Positions 15,618-26,416 of a stretch of DNA of 64,000 nucleotides are shown here, piece by piece; position 1 is the first letter of the stretch, and every line of letters starts with the position of its first letter. The stretch spans positions 773,001 to 837,000 of the forward strand of contig JAIBCB010000001.1 in the NCBI GenBank assembly GCA_019694355.1, read 5' to 3'. Below the pieces are notes generated by a model, which saw only the letters and a list, made by a program, of their open reading frames with translations, made no database searches and was not told where the DNA came from. The translations under genes were made by a program, and so were the position numbers. The stretch is from Pyrinomonadaceae bacterium (GTDB lineage Bacteria > Acidobacteriota > Blastocatellia > Pyrinomonadales > Pyrinomonadaceae).

Positions 15618-15639
15618 GCTTAGACGGGGAACCCGAGAC

Positions 15640-15800
15640 TTCAGATCTAAGACTTGAAATTTAGAATTTGAGATTTGAGATCTGGGATTTGAGATCTCGG
15701 TTAGCAGAACGAAGTTAATCGGGTTCTTGAACGTGACCTTAGATTTGAAATTTAGAATTTGAGATTTGAGATTTGGGATCTGGAATCTGGAATCTGGGCT
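15640..15800. repeat. Low-complexity GATTTGAAATTT-type repeat
   Basis: A degenerate run of GATTTGAGATTTGAAATTT-like words with a period near 10 bases, also seen shorter at 15433-15475 and 62839-62870. The purine/T pattern is unlike coding sequence here. The stretch 15284-15936 holds no gene I can support, only these repeats and the REP-like cluster. Confidence 0.6.
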
Positions 15801-15936
15801 CTGAGAGGTGAGATTCAACAGCAGTGCAGCTGGCGGTTGCGGCGATGCCAATGATGACCAAGAGCAAAGGACGCAAAAGGAAGACGGAAAGGTCGAACAG
15901 GCCCTTTTGCTAAGGTTGCGGGCTCCGGAGGTTCGT

Positions 15937-16758
15937 CTAGACCCATTTGCCCATTCTTCGGAATTTGTTGTAGCGGTCAGCGATCAGTGTTTTTGAGGGT
16001 TTGGCAGAGAGTTCGTCGAGGTTTGCGATGATCCGCTTTTTGAGAGTTTCCGCGATCTTGTCGAACGCGGCCTGTGAATCCTCGTCGTCCTCGGACGGCA
16101 TCTTCCAAGGGGCGGGTTCCGGAACGATCTCATCAACGATATCGAATTTCTTGAGGTTATCGGCCGTGAGTTTCAAGCCTTCGGCCGCGTCCGGCGCACG
16201 GCCGGCGTCTTTCCAAAGGATCGCCGCACAGCCTTCGGGCGTAATGACCGAATAGACGGCGTTCTCCATCATCAGAACACGGTCGCCGATGCCGATCGCC
16301 AGGGCACCGCCGGAACCGCCTTCACCAAGCACAACGACAACGACAGGCACCTTCAGCGACGCCATTTCACGAAGGTTGAACGCGATGGCCTCGGCCTGGC
16401 CTCGTTCTTCGGCATCAATGCCCGGATATGCTCCGGGTGTGTCAACGATCGTTACGATCGGGCGGCCGAACTTCTCGGCCATACGCATCACGCGCATCGC
16501 TTTTCGATAACCTTCGGGCTTTGGCATCGCAAAATTGCGATGTCGGCGTTCGTTGATGTCGCGTCCCTTTTGTTGGCCAATGACACAGACCTCAAGGCCG
16601 TTGATACGGGCAAACCCCGCGACCAATGCCGGGTCGTCCGCAAAACGACGGTCTCCGTGGACTTCGATAAAGTCCGAAAACACCGTCGAAAAAAGGTCCA
16701 TCGCATACGGACGCTCGGGATGACGCGCCATCTGGACACGCTCAAAAGCAGTTGTCAT
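15937..16758 (-). CDS. accA: Acetyl-CoA carboxylase carboxyltransferase subunit alpha
   Basis: The 273-residue protein matches AccA from the [13 protein letters not shown] segment on, including [26 protein letters not shown] (shared with E. coli AccA), [20 protein letters not shown] and [12 protein letters not shown], which form the carboxybiotin/acetyl-CoA site. It lacks the N-terminal 50-60 residues present in E. coli AccA (319 residues). The upstream dnaE gene ends only 21 bases before this start, so the shortening is real. AccA and AccD transfer the carboxyl from biotin to acetyl-CoA, the first committed step of fatty-acid synthesis. accD is not in the window. It is co-oriented with dnaE and probably in its transcript. 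Confidence 0.93.
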   Translation of the reverse strand: MTTAFERVQMARHPERPYAMDLFSTVFSDFIEVHGDRRFADDPALVAGFARINGLEVCVIGQQKGRDINERRHRNFAMPKPEGYRKAMRVMRMAEKFGRPIVTIVDTPGAYPGIDAEERGQAEAIAFNLREMASLKVPVVVVVLGEGGSGGALAIGIGDRVLMMENAVYSVITPEGCAAILWKDAGRAPDAAEGLKLTADNLKKFDIVDEIVPEPAPWKMPSEDDEDSQAAFDKIAETLKKRIIANLDELSAKPSKTLIADRYNKFRRMGKWV

Positions 16759-16779
16759 AAGCTGATTATTTTAGCACCT

Positions 16780-19700
16780 TCACTGCCATTTTGCGTCGCA
16801 GCCAAAGTCCTTGATCCCGTCGAGCAGGGCTTCCGAAAGCTGAACCCTTGTCTTTGGTGAATGTAATTTGATATCCATTCCATCCGCGGAAAGGTTGAAG
16901 AAGACCTCGCACTTTCCGGGCGTCTTTGTCAGAAGCACGAATAGCTCTTCAAGCCGCTCACGGCGAGCAGCCTTTGCCGGAATGTCGATCGCGATCGAAC
17001 TTGCGTTCGCCATTGCAGCTTCGGAAAGGGAAGTTACGTCGGAAATGATGATCGTAATTTCCTGATTTTCGCTTGCTTCGAGTTTCCCGGAGATCACGAC
17101 AAGATTGTCATCCTGCAGAAGGTCGCTGTATTTCGTATAGGCGTCCGACCACGCGACGCACTTGGCGCCGCCGGAACGATCTTCAAGCCGCAGGGTGCAG
17201 AAACGATTGCCTTTCTTGCTGTATCGCACGGCCGATGCCGTTACGACACCGGCAACCCGAACGAGTTCGCGAGAATTTCCTTCCGCCGCGACCGCGATCG
17301 GCGGGACGCGAGACGCTTCCAATTCCGCAGCATAGGCGTCGATCGGATGTGCGTGAAGATAAAAGCCGATCGCGGCCTTCTCGTTCTTTGCCATCTCTTC
17401 GAGCGTCCATGCAGGCACATCCGGCAGACGAGAGTCGGTCGCGGTGTCAGATTCGGCCGCAGCAGCAAAAAGCCCGTCCTGCCCCCGCTCTCTGTCCTCT
17501 GCGGCACGCGAACCGGCCTGGATCGCGGCTCCAATATGCGAATGCAGCTTGGCACGCCACTTTTCGAGCGGTTCGTCGTCCGGTCGAAGTGTGTCGAATG
17601 CACCGGCACCGATAAGGCTCTCGATCGCTCGCCGATTGATAGCGCCGGATGCAAGACGTGAGGCAAGATCCGTCAACGACTTGAATTTACCGCCGGCATC
17701 GCGTGCGGCAATGATCGCGGCGACGCTGTTAGTGCCCAAGCCCTTGATCGCCGTCAATCCGAATCGAACTGCCGTATCTGACGGTGTGAACCCGAGGCCG
17801 CTCTCGTTAATATCGGGCGGCAGAAGTTCGAGCCCCATTTGCTTGAGCTCGTTCGAATATTTGAAGACCTTTGCCGCGTCCTGTGCTTCGTGTGAGAGCA
17901 CGGCGGCGTAAAAATACGCGGGGAAATGGGCTTTGAGATAGGCCGTGCGGAACGCAACAATGGCGTACGCGATACTGTGGCTGCGGTTGAACCCGTAGTC
18001 AGCGAACTTCGCCATCAACTCGAATATGTCGGTCGCAACGCTCTTCGAGATCTTCTGTGCAACAGCCCCGGCAACGAATTTGTCGCGATGCTTTGCCATC
18101 TCCTCGATCTTTTTCTTGCCCATCGCACGACGCATAAGATCGGCGTCTCCAAGGCTGTAGCCGCCAAGCTTTTGGGCGATCTGCATGATCTGTTCCTGAT
18201 AAACGAAGACTCCGAACGTCGGCTTTAGGAATTCCTCCATCTCCGGAACCATATATTCGACCGGCTTCACGCCGCGTCGCCTATCCACGAAATCATCGAT
18301 CATTCCGCCATCGATCGGACCCGGGCGGTAAAGGGCGTTTAGGGCCGAAAGATCTTCGAGATCTTCGGGCCGCATACGGCGGCAAATGTCCTGCATACCC
18401 GAAGATTCGAACTGAAACACCGCGTCGGTCCTGCCTTCTGCAAAGAGGCACATCGTCTCAGGATCGTTCGTCGGGATCGCCTTCCAATCGATCGTCTTGC
18501 CGGTCTTCTCCTTCAGATTCGCGAGGCAATCTTCGATGATCGTGAGCGTAGTTAGCCCAAGAAAATCCATCTTGAGCATCCCGACCTTTTCGAGATCGCC
18601 CATCGGATACTGACTGGTCAATTCCTCCTTTGGTGAAACGGCGACAGGCACGAGTTCGTGCAGCGGTTTTGGACTGATCACGACCCCCGCCGCGTGAACC
18701 GAGGTATGCCGTGAACAGCCTTCGACACGTTTGGCGAGGTCGATCAATGACCGAACACGCGGATCGGATCCGATCATCGCCTTTAGCTCCGCAACTTCCT
18801 TGATCGCCTGATCGATGCTGATGTTGCGCCCGCGGCGTGGAGGCGGCAAGAGCTTTGCGACGCGTTCGACCTCTCCGACCGACATACCGAGCACGCGACC
18901 CACGTCCTTTACCGCAGCACGCGACGCCATCGTTCCGAAGGTTACGATCTGACAAACAGAGTCGCGGCCATAGAGCTGCGTTACGTGCTCGATGACCGCA
19001 CCCCGGCCGCGAATACAGAAATCTATGTCGATGTCGGGCATCGAAATTCGTTCAGGATTTAGGAATCGCTCGAAAAGAAGCTCGTGCTCGATCGGATCGA
19101 CGTCCGTGATCCTAAGGCAGTATGCGACGAGCGAACCTGCAGCCGAACCGCGGCCCGGTCCAACGGGAATATTCTGTTCGCGTGCATATCGGATGAAGTC
19201 CCAAACGATCAAGAAATAGCCGGGAAACCCCATTCCCTTGATCGTGTCGATCTCGCGGGCGAGCCTCTCTCGATAGATCTCAAGCCCATACTTTAGGGCC
19301 CCGGCGTCGATGAGCGGCTGCCAATCAGTTGCCTTTCGATCCTCAAAACCTTCCCATGCGATCTGCTCGAAATACGCATACTCGTCTGCCGAACCAAAGT
19401 CGGCCGGGATCGGGAACGAAGGCAGTTGTCTCGCGTCATCGCCCTGAGGGATCGTCAGATCGCACATCTCCGCGATCTTGACGGTGTTTTCAAGGGCTTC
19501 TGGGAACTCCTCTCCAAAGAGGTCCCACATTTCCTTTTTCGACCGCAAATACCGTGTTGGCTCGTCAGCCAACTCGTTCGAAAGAATTCGGCCCTCCTCA
19601 ATGGCAAGTAGAGCCTCGCGTGCCCTCGCATCTTCCGCCTCAAGATAAAAAACGCTATTCGTCGCTACGAGAGGAAGGCTGAGTTTCTTGCCGAGCTCTG

Positions 19701-20304
19701 CGATCTGTGCGTTGAGGTCAGGATGCGGCCGATCGAGTATCTCAAGAAAAAATCGATCCGCACCAAAGATCTTGCTCAGATCTCCTGCATAATTTTCCGC
19801 CTTCTTGGCTTCCTCGGAACGCAGGTAATGGGCGATCGCACCGTTGTCCGCACCTGAAAGGGCTATCAGGCCAGCCGAGCGTTCAGCGAGCAGCCCCAGG
19901 TCGATCCTGGGGCGATGGTGGAAGCCTTCCTTGAACGCCATCGAGGCTAAATATGAAAGGTTCTTGTAGCCGTCAAGATCCGTTGCAAGAAGCACGAGGT
20001 TGTAGAACCCACGCTCTCCTGCAGCGACCGTTGCCGAGCGGTCAAATCGGCTTCCATTCGCCACAAAGGCCTCATAACCGACGATCGGCTTTATGCCGGC
20101 GTACGACATTGTGTTAAAGAACGAGACCGCTCCATACATATTGCCGAGATCGGTGATCGCACACGCCGACATTTCAAATTCAGCAAGCTTCGAGGAAAGA
20201 GCCTTTAATTGGACTGTACTCTTCAAAAGGCTATAATCTGTATGCAAATGCAGGTGGACAAAGTCCTTTGCTTCGGCTTTGGTTGGGGCGTTTTTGGACG
20301 GCAT
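16780..20304 (-). CDS. dnaE: DNA polymerase III alpha subunit
   Basis: The 1174-residue protein starts with a PHP domain (FVHLHLHTDYSLL near residue 15). It continues with the C-family polymerase core: GPGRGSAAGSLVAYCL and PDIDIDFC, whose aspartates bind catalytic metal, and YQEQIMQIAQKLGGYSLG. It ends with helix-hairpin-helix and OB domains and a short C-terminal tail. It is the replicative polymerase of the DNA-polymerase III holoenzyme. There is no further in-frame start before the PHP motif, so 20304 is retained. The start lies 2 bases from the divergent miaB ATG, so their promoters must be embedded in each other's coding sequence. accA follows. Confidence 0.97.
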   Translation of the reverse strand: MPSKNAPTKAEAKDFVHLHLHTDYSLLKSTVQLKALSSKLAEFEMSACAITDLGNMYGAVSFFNTMSYAGIKPIVGYEAFVANGSRFDRSATVAAGERGFYNLVLLATDLDGYKNLSYLASMAFKEGFHHRPRIDLGLLAERSAGLIALSGADNGAIAHYLRSEEAKKAENYAGDLSKIFGADRFFLEILDRPHPDLNAQIAELGKKLSLPLVATNSVFYLEAEDARAREALLAIEEGRILSNELADEPTRYLRSKKEMWDLFGEEFPEALENTVKIAEMCDLTIPQGDDARQLPSFPIPADFGSADEYAYFEQIAWEGFEDRKATDWQPLIDAGALKYGLEIYRERLAREIDTIKGMGFPGYFLIVWDFIRYAREQNIPVGPGRGSAAGSLVAYCLRITDVDPIEHELLFERFLNPERISMPDIDIDFCIRGRGAVIEHVTQLYGRDSVCQIVTFGTMASRAAVKDVGRVLGMSVGEVERVAKLLPPPRRGRNISIDQAIKEVAELKAMIGSDPRVRSLIDLAKRVEGCSRHTSVHAAGVVISPKPLHELVPVAVSPKEELTSQYPMGDLEKVGMLKMDFLGLTTLTIIEDCLANLKEKTGKTIDWKAIPTNDPETMCLFAEGRTDAVFQFESSGMQDICRRMRPEDLEDLSALNALYRPGPIDGGMIDDFVDRRRGVKPVEYMVPEMEEFLKPTFGVFVYQEQIMQIAQKLGGYSLGDADLMRRAMGKKKIEEMAKHRDKFVAGAVAQKISKSVATDIFELMAKFADYGFNRSHSIAYAIVAFRTAYLKAHFPAYFYAAVLSHEAQDAAKVFKYSNELKQMGLELLPPDINESGLGFTPSDTAVRFGLTAIKGLGTNSVAAIIAARDAGGKFKSLTDLASRLASGAINRRAIESLIGAGAFDTLRPDDEPLEKWRAKLHSHIGAAIQAGSRAAEDRERGQDGLFAAAAESDTATDSRLPDVPAWTLEEMAKNEKAAIGFYLHAHPIDAYAAELEASRVPPIAVAAEGNSRELVRVAGVVTASAVRYSKKGNRFCTLRLEDRSGGAKCVAWSDAYTKYSDLLQDDNLVVISGKLEASENQEITIIISDVTSLSEAAMANASSIAIDIPAKAARRERLEELFVLLTKTPGKCEVFFNLSADGMDIKLHSPKTRVQLSEALLDGIKDFGCDAKWQ

Positions 20305-20306
20305 CT

Positions 20307-21632
20307 ATGAAAAAAGTTTATCTCGAAACCTATGGCTGTCAAATGAACGTCTCCGATTCGGAGCGCGTCGCGACAGCATTGGGGCGAGATGGCTTCGAGG
20401 TAACCGCAGATGCCGCAGGTGCTGATGTCGTTTTGATCAACACGTGCTCGGTTCGCGAAAAGGCAGAACAGAAACTCTACACACAGGTCGGCCGAATACG
20501 CCATTCAGAAGGCCCAAAGCCCATCGTTGGCGTCCTCGGATGTGTCGCGCAGCTTGAGGGCGAAACCCTTTTGAAAAAGATCCCGGGCGTGGATTTTGTC
20601 GTCGGTACACGAGCGGTCGGCCGTGTTGGCAGTATTTTGAACCGGACGCTCGACGGAGAGAGCGAGATCGTCGATCTTGGTGAGCGAGAAGATGAATACG
20701 ATTGGACGGTCGCTGACACTCACCGCCATTCACCGTACGTCGCATTTCTGCCGATAATCGAAGGATGCAATAAGTTTTGCACCTACTGCATCGTGCCGTT
20801 CTCACGCGGACGCGAGCGAAGTTTACCGGCCAGCGACATTATCCGTCACACCCTCGAACTCAAACGCCGCGGTGTCAAAGAGATCCATCTGATCGGCCAG
20901 AACGTAAACAGTTACCGGCCTGAGACAGAGTCCGGTCTAGAAGGGTTTGCAGGGAAGTCGGCGTTCTCGCGACTCCTTCGAGCAGTGGCAGCAACCGGGA
21001 TCGAGAGGATAAAATTTACAACGTCGTTCCCGAGGGATTTTCACGAAGACATCGTAGAAGCCATCGAAACGCACGAAAATCTCTGCAATTGGGTGCATTT
21101 ACCGGTCCAAAGCGGCAGCAACCGCGTATTAAAACTAATGAAACGCGGCCATACCATAGATCGTTATATCAAGCAGATCGACAGAATGCGTGCCTCTAGC
21201 CGTGATATCGCAATAACTACCGACATTATCGTCGGATTTCCAGGCGAAACCGAGGCTGATTTTCGAGACACGGTCGAACTTGTAAAATATTGCGGATTCG
21301 ACAGTGCCTATATATTCAAGTATTCGCCGCGGCCCGGGACGCCAGCGTTCGAAATGGACGATACTGTGTCGGCGGCCGAAAAGACATTGCGGTTCCTGGA
21401 GCTTGAAAATACGCACAAAGCCTCTCAACACAAGTGTTTAGAGCGGTATAATGAGAAAGTGCTTAAAGTTTTAGCTGAAGGCATTTCAACTCGTACTGAA
21501 AATGGGATCAGCGGCCACTCAACGTGCCACAAGGTCGTAAATTTCGTTGGCGATAAAGCTGTTCTAGGCTCTATCGTCAACGTTAAGATAACAAAAGTTA
21601 AAGCAAATTCTATGTTCGGAGAGGTCGTTTAG
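20307..21632 (+). CDS. miaB: tRNA-2-methylthio-N6-dimethylallyladenosine synthase MiaB
   Basis: The 441-residue radical-SAM methylthiotransferase starts at the ATG at 20307. The N-terminal UPF0004 domain has its three cluster cysteines (C11 in LETYGCQMN, NTCSVREKAEQ and GVLGCVAQLEG). The radical-SAM motif is GCNKFCTYCIVPFSRGRERS. The C-terminal TRAM segment follows. MiaB converts i6A37 to ms2i6A37 in tRNAs that read UNN codons. The DUF151 gene follows after 1 base. MiaB next to a DUF151 nuclease is a recurrent pairing in bacteria. Confidence 0.96.
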   Translation: MKKVYLETYGCQMNVSDSERVATALGRDGFEVTADAAGADVVLINTCSVREKAEQKLYTQVGRIRHSEGPKPIVGVLGCVAQLEGETLLKKIPGVDFVVGTRAVGRVGSILNRTLDGESEIVDLGEREDEYDWTVADTHRHSPYVAFLPIIEGCNKFCTYCIVPFSRGRERSLPASDIIRHTLELKRRGVKEIHLIGQNVNSYRPETESGLEGFAGKSAFSRLLRAVAATGIERIKFTTSFPRDFHEDIVEAIETHENLCNWVHLPVQSGSNRVLKLMKRGHTIDRYIKQIDRMRASSRDIAITTDIIVGFPGETEADFRDTVELVKYCGFDSAYIFKYSPRPGTPAFEMDDTVSAAEKTLRFLELENTHKASQHKCLERYNEKVLKVLAEGISTRTENGISGHSTCHKVVNFVGDKAVLGSIVNVKITKVKANSMFGEVV

Positions 21633-21633
21633 C

Positions 21634-22116
21634 ATGGAACAAGGAGCAAACCTGATCGAGGTCAAGATCGGAGCCCTAATAATGGACCCGAATACGAACA
21701 CGCCGATCGTAGTGCTTAAGAGCCTCGATTCGGAGACGGTGCTGCCGATCTGGGTCGGCGCCTTTGAAGCGAACGCGATCGCCATTGAGATCGAGAAGAT
21801 CGTTCCGCAGAGGCCGATGTCCCACGACCTAATGCGAAACCTCGTGATCGAATGCGGCCTGCATGCCACGGCCGTGATAGTTACCGATCTTGCAGAAAAT
21901 ACATTCTACGCACGCATCGAATTTATTGATAAGAAAGGAGATAAGGTTTTGCTTGATGCAAGGCCATCTGATGCGATCGCTCTCGCTTTACGCCTCGATT
22001 GTCCGATATTTGTAGATCAAAAGGTGATAGACCTTTCAGCGGCCGCCGGTCCAACTGGAGAGACGTCAGAAGGCGATATTCCGCCGCCGGAAGATTGGCC
22101 TGAACTGATTGGCTAG
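21634..22116 (+). CDS. DUF151 bifunctional nuclease family protein
   Basis: The 160-residue protein has VKIGALIMDPNTNTPIVVLK, LPIWVGAFEANAIAIEIE and DARPSDAIALALRLDCPIFV, the core of the BFN/DUF151 family. Members have been reported to act as bifunctional DNase/RNase proteins in plants and bacteria. Biochemical activity here is inferred. Its start is 1 base after the miaB stop, so the two are co-transcribed. A repeat block follows the gene. Confidence 0.9.
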   Translation: MEQGANLIEVKIGALIMDPNTNTPIVVLKSLDSETVLPIWVGAFEANAIAIEIEKIVPQRPMSHDLMRNLVIECGLHATAVIVTDLAENTFYARIEFIDKKGDKVLLDARPSDAIALALRLDCPIFVDQKVIDLSAAAGPTGETSEGDIPPPEDWPELIG

Positions 22117-22164
22117 GTTCTTCTCACCACTACAACATAATCCTTATTATCGGACGCAAGGCAA

Positions 22165-22412
22165 ATGGATGAGCGTACCCAAACCTAATCCCTTCCTGGC
22201 TCCATCGGAGCCAAATGTTTGTAGAACGCGTGTTATCACAACCGATCTCGGAGGCGGCTATGCCGCCGACAAGGCTCTTGTTGCGTGCTCCGCACGCTCC
22301 GAGGTCTTGCGTGGCCACCACAACAATCTACAAACATTTCGCCCCAATGGGGCTTCTGGATGCATTGTAGTACGCTGCTATCTAAAGCATTTCGCCCCTA
22401 TGGGGCTTCTGG
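22165..22412. repeat. Composite palindromic repeat block
   Basis: The block holds GGCTCCATCGGAGCC (also at 62519 or so), CTCGGAGGCGGCT/GCCGCCGACA (22243-22270, as at 13.1 and 62.55 kb), and two copies of CATTTCGCCCC(A/T)ATGGGGC (about 22331-22352 and 22388-22410). The second of these last copies supplies the stop codon and last residues of the ATPase gene. No gene is visible in 22117-22397. Confidence 0.7.
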
Positions 22413-23522
22413 ATCTTCTGCCGTCTCCTCCGGGGACGAATCCGTTCCGGGCTCCGGGGCAGCTAGCGTTTCGGGTTGCTGATCCTTGCGAAATTTGACC
22501 CAACGGCCCAGTTCGTAGTCGAACGTGATCTTGCCGCCGGAGGCTCTCCACGCGTCGAGCTCGTCCCAGTAGGCCTTCTCTTCAGCTTCTTTTTTGCGTT
22601 GTTCGGCAACTGCTCGGCCGATTCTTGGTGTCCAGTGCGAATAGAGCTTTTGGGCGTAGGAACGCGAGATGCCGAATTCGTCGGCGATCTCCCGAAAGGT
22701 CATCTTTCGTTCGTCGTGCATCTCCTTGATCTCGACGATATCCTCGCCAAGGTCGGAGCTCACCTCGGGGAGCGCAAATTCCATTCCCAGAAGCCCGTTC
22801 GACAGATCCTCGATGGTGAACCTCAGCGGATTCTTCTTTGTCCAAACAAGCCTTTCGCTTCGTGTTCGCGTCTGTATGATACGGTCGCCATGAAGGGCAA
22901 AAACGCTGTCAGCCACACCGCACAGCACTTGAGAACGCCGAAGGCCGAGTTCGGCTGGACGCTTCTTGTGAACGAGCGGGGCCGAGTCGGCGAGGACCAG
23001 GATGGAAACGCCCGTTTCGACCGTAAGCCGCTTAAGCCCGTGCATCAAGGCCAGCGTCTCGCGCGTTCCGTCATTGGCAAGCGAGACCATCGAGAGGTCG
23101 TCGATGATCACCGCGTCGAATCCGTATTTGGAGATCATCGCTTCGGTCCAACGCAAAAGCTCCGAAGCTTCCTGCGGAGCCGCTCGATAGACATTCGACG
23201 CGAATTCATGGTCGGAATACCGTTTACGGAACTGCTTTTCGGTCAAAACAAGGTCGATATCGAGGATCTTCCGACGTTTTTTGAGCGGAAGTTCCGGCTG
23301 CAAAAGGTTTTGCCCGCGCGAAAGCGCATCGGCGATCTGCACGGCGAGCAGGCTTTTGCCGGCGCCCGGTTCCCCGAACAGCATCGCAAGCTCTCCCTCT
23401 AGCCAAAACGCGTCAAATAAGGATTCTGGCTGCGTCTTGTCCTTGATCCTGACCGTGTCACGAGCCCGACGCGGCTCGGCCACTATGAGTTCAGCCGGTG
23501 TATTGTCTGCGATACTTGACAT
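22398..23522 (-). CDS. RepA-like RecA-fold ATPase with C-terminal helix-turn-helix
   Basis: The 374-residue protein has a Walker A GEPGAGKSLLA (residues 50-60), a Walker B FDAVIIDDLSMV (near 135-146) and a strand with GVSILVLADSAP, the layout of AAA_25/RepA-type hexameric helicase loaders. Near residues 275-300 there is a helix-turn-helix (MTFREIADEFGISRSYAQKL), followed by a charged coiled coil. The last residues derive from a palindromic repeat. Such proteins occur in plasmid and phage replication modules and in chromosomes near Gcp-like or phage remnants. The role here is unknown; an autoregulated replication or mobile-element relic is possible. Confidence 0.7.
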   Translation of the reverse strand: MSSIADNTPAELIVAEPRRARDTVRIKDKTQPESLFDAFWLEGELAMLFGEPGAGKSLLAVQIADALSRGQNLLQPELPLKKRRKILDIDLVLTEKQFRKRYSDHEFASNVYRAAPQEASELLRWTEAMISKYGFDAVIIDDLSMVSLANDGTRETLALMHGLKRLTVETGVSILVLADSAPLVHKKRPAELGLRRSQVLCGVADSVFALHGDRIIQTRTRSERLVWTKKNPLRFTIEDLSNGLLGMEFALPEVSSDLGEDIVEIKEMHDERKMTFREIADEFGISRSYAQKLYSHWTPRIGRAVAEQRKKEAEEKAYWDELDAWRASGGKITFDYELGRWVKFRKDQQPETLAAPEPGTDSSPEETAEDPEAP

Positions 23523-23525
23523 CTA

Positions 23526-23540
23526 TGATACACTGTATCA
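23526..23540. promoter_or_regulatory. 15-bp palindrome in front of the RepA-like gene
   Basis: TGATACACTGTATCA is a perfect palindrome around a central C, ending 4 bases from the start of the ATPase gene on the minus strand. It is placed where an autorepressor would bind. The gene's own HTH is the obvious candidate partner; this is inference. Confidence 0.45.
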
Positions 23541-23631
23541 CAGATGCAATGCTGGTTGCATAATGTTTTTTGAAAATTTGCGCTTTTTCCCCGTTTTTGA
23601 CCAGTTAAGCGTAATGAACACAACAATTACC

Positions 23632-23671
23632 TGTCCACTAACAAGCTAGTGGACAACCGGTGGACAACGGA
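23632..23671. repeat. TGTCCAC iteron-like inverted and direct repeats
   Basis: TGTCCACTA (23632-23640) pairs with TAGTGGACA (23647-23655) around 6 bases. A direct repeat GTGGACAACSG follows twice (23650-23671). The core TTGTCCAC resembles a degenerate DnaA box (TTATNCACA). It lies upstream of the RepA-like gene and metK. Confidence 0.45.
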
Positions 23672-23757
23672 CCCAGGGTTGGTCGGCGGCCGCTGAGATT
23701 CCCGGCATGGAGAATGTAAATCTTTTGTAACTAATTCAGTTTCAGACTGGTTTTCCT

Positions 23758-23787
23758 TTGACATTGGGTGTTTATTCCGATTATTAT
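23758..23787 (+). promoter_or_regulatory. Promoter of metK
   Basis: A perfect -35 TTGACA at 23758-23763 and TATTAT at 23782-23787 with an 18-base spacer. The leader would be about 50 bases, with TAGGAG before the TTG start. I see no SAM riboswitch aptamer in the leader. The 23541-23757 stretch otherwise holds only the repeat described separately. Confidence 0.6.
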
Positions 23788-23846
23788 TTACGTTTTGCCA
23801 CAGGTCGGTTCAGTCGATCAATAATCCCGATAGGAGCTTTAATATT

Positions 23847-25010
<1,164 letters not shown>

Positions 25011-25025
25011 ACACTATTCTAATTC

Positions 25026-26357
<1,332 letters not shown>

Positions 26358-26383
26358 TGCCTGGTCGATCTTAGAAAGCTCAT

Positions 26384-26416
26384 GGATCCGGTCGAGAATA
26401 TCGGCCGGATCTTTTT
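26384..26416 (+). terminator. Rho-independent terminator of metK-ahcY
   Basis: GATCCGG (26385-26391) pairs with CCGGATC (26405-26411), followed by TTTTT. It touches the end of the convergent lptFG gene. Confidence 0.85.

Noticed and set aside
23632..23671. Chromosomal replication origin
   Set aside because: The repeats are few and imperfect as DnaA boxes, and dnaA, dnaN or gidA are not present.
23780..23846. SAM riboswitch before metK
   Set aside because: The leader is short and I see no SAM-I, SAM-II or SAM-IV core; a plain sigma70 promoter explains it.
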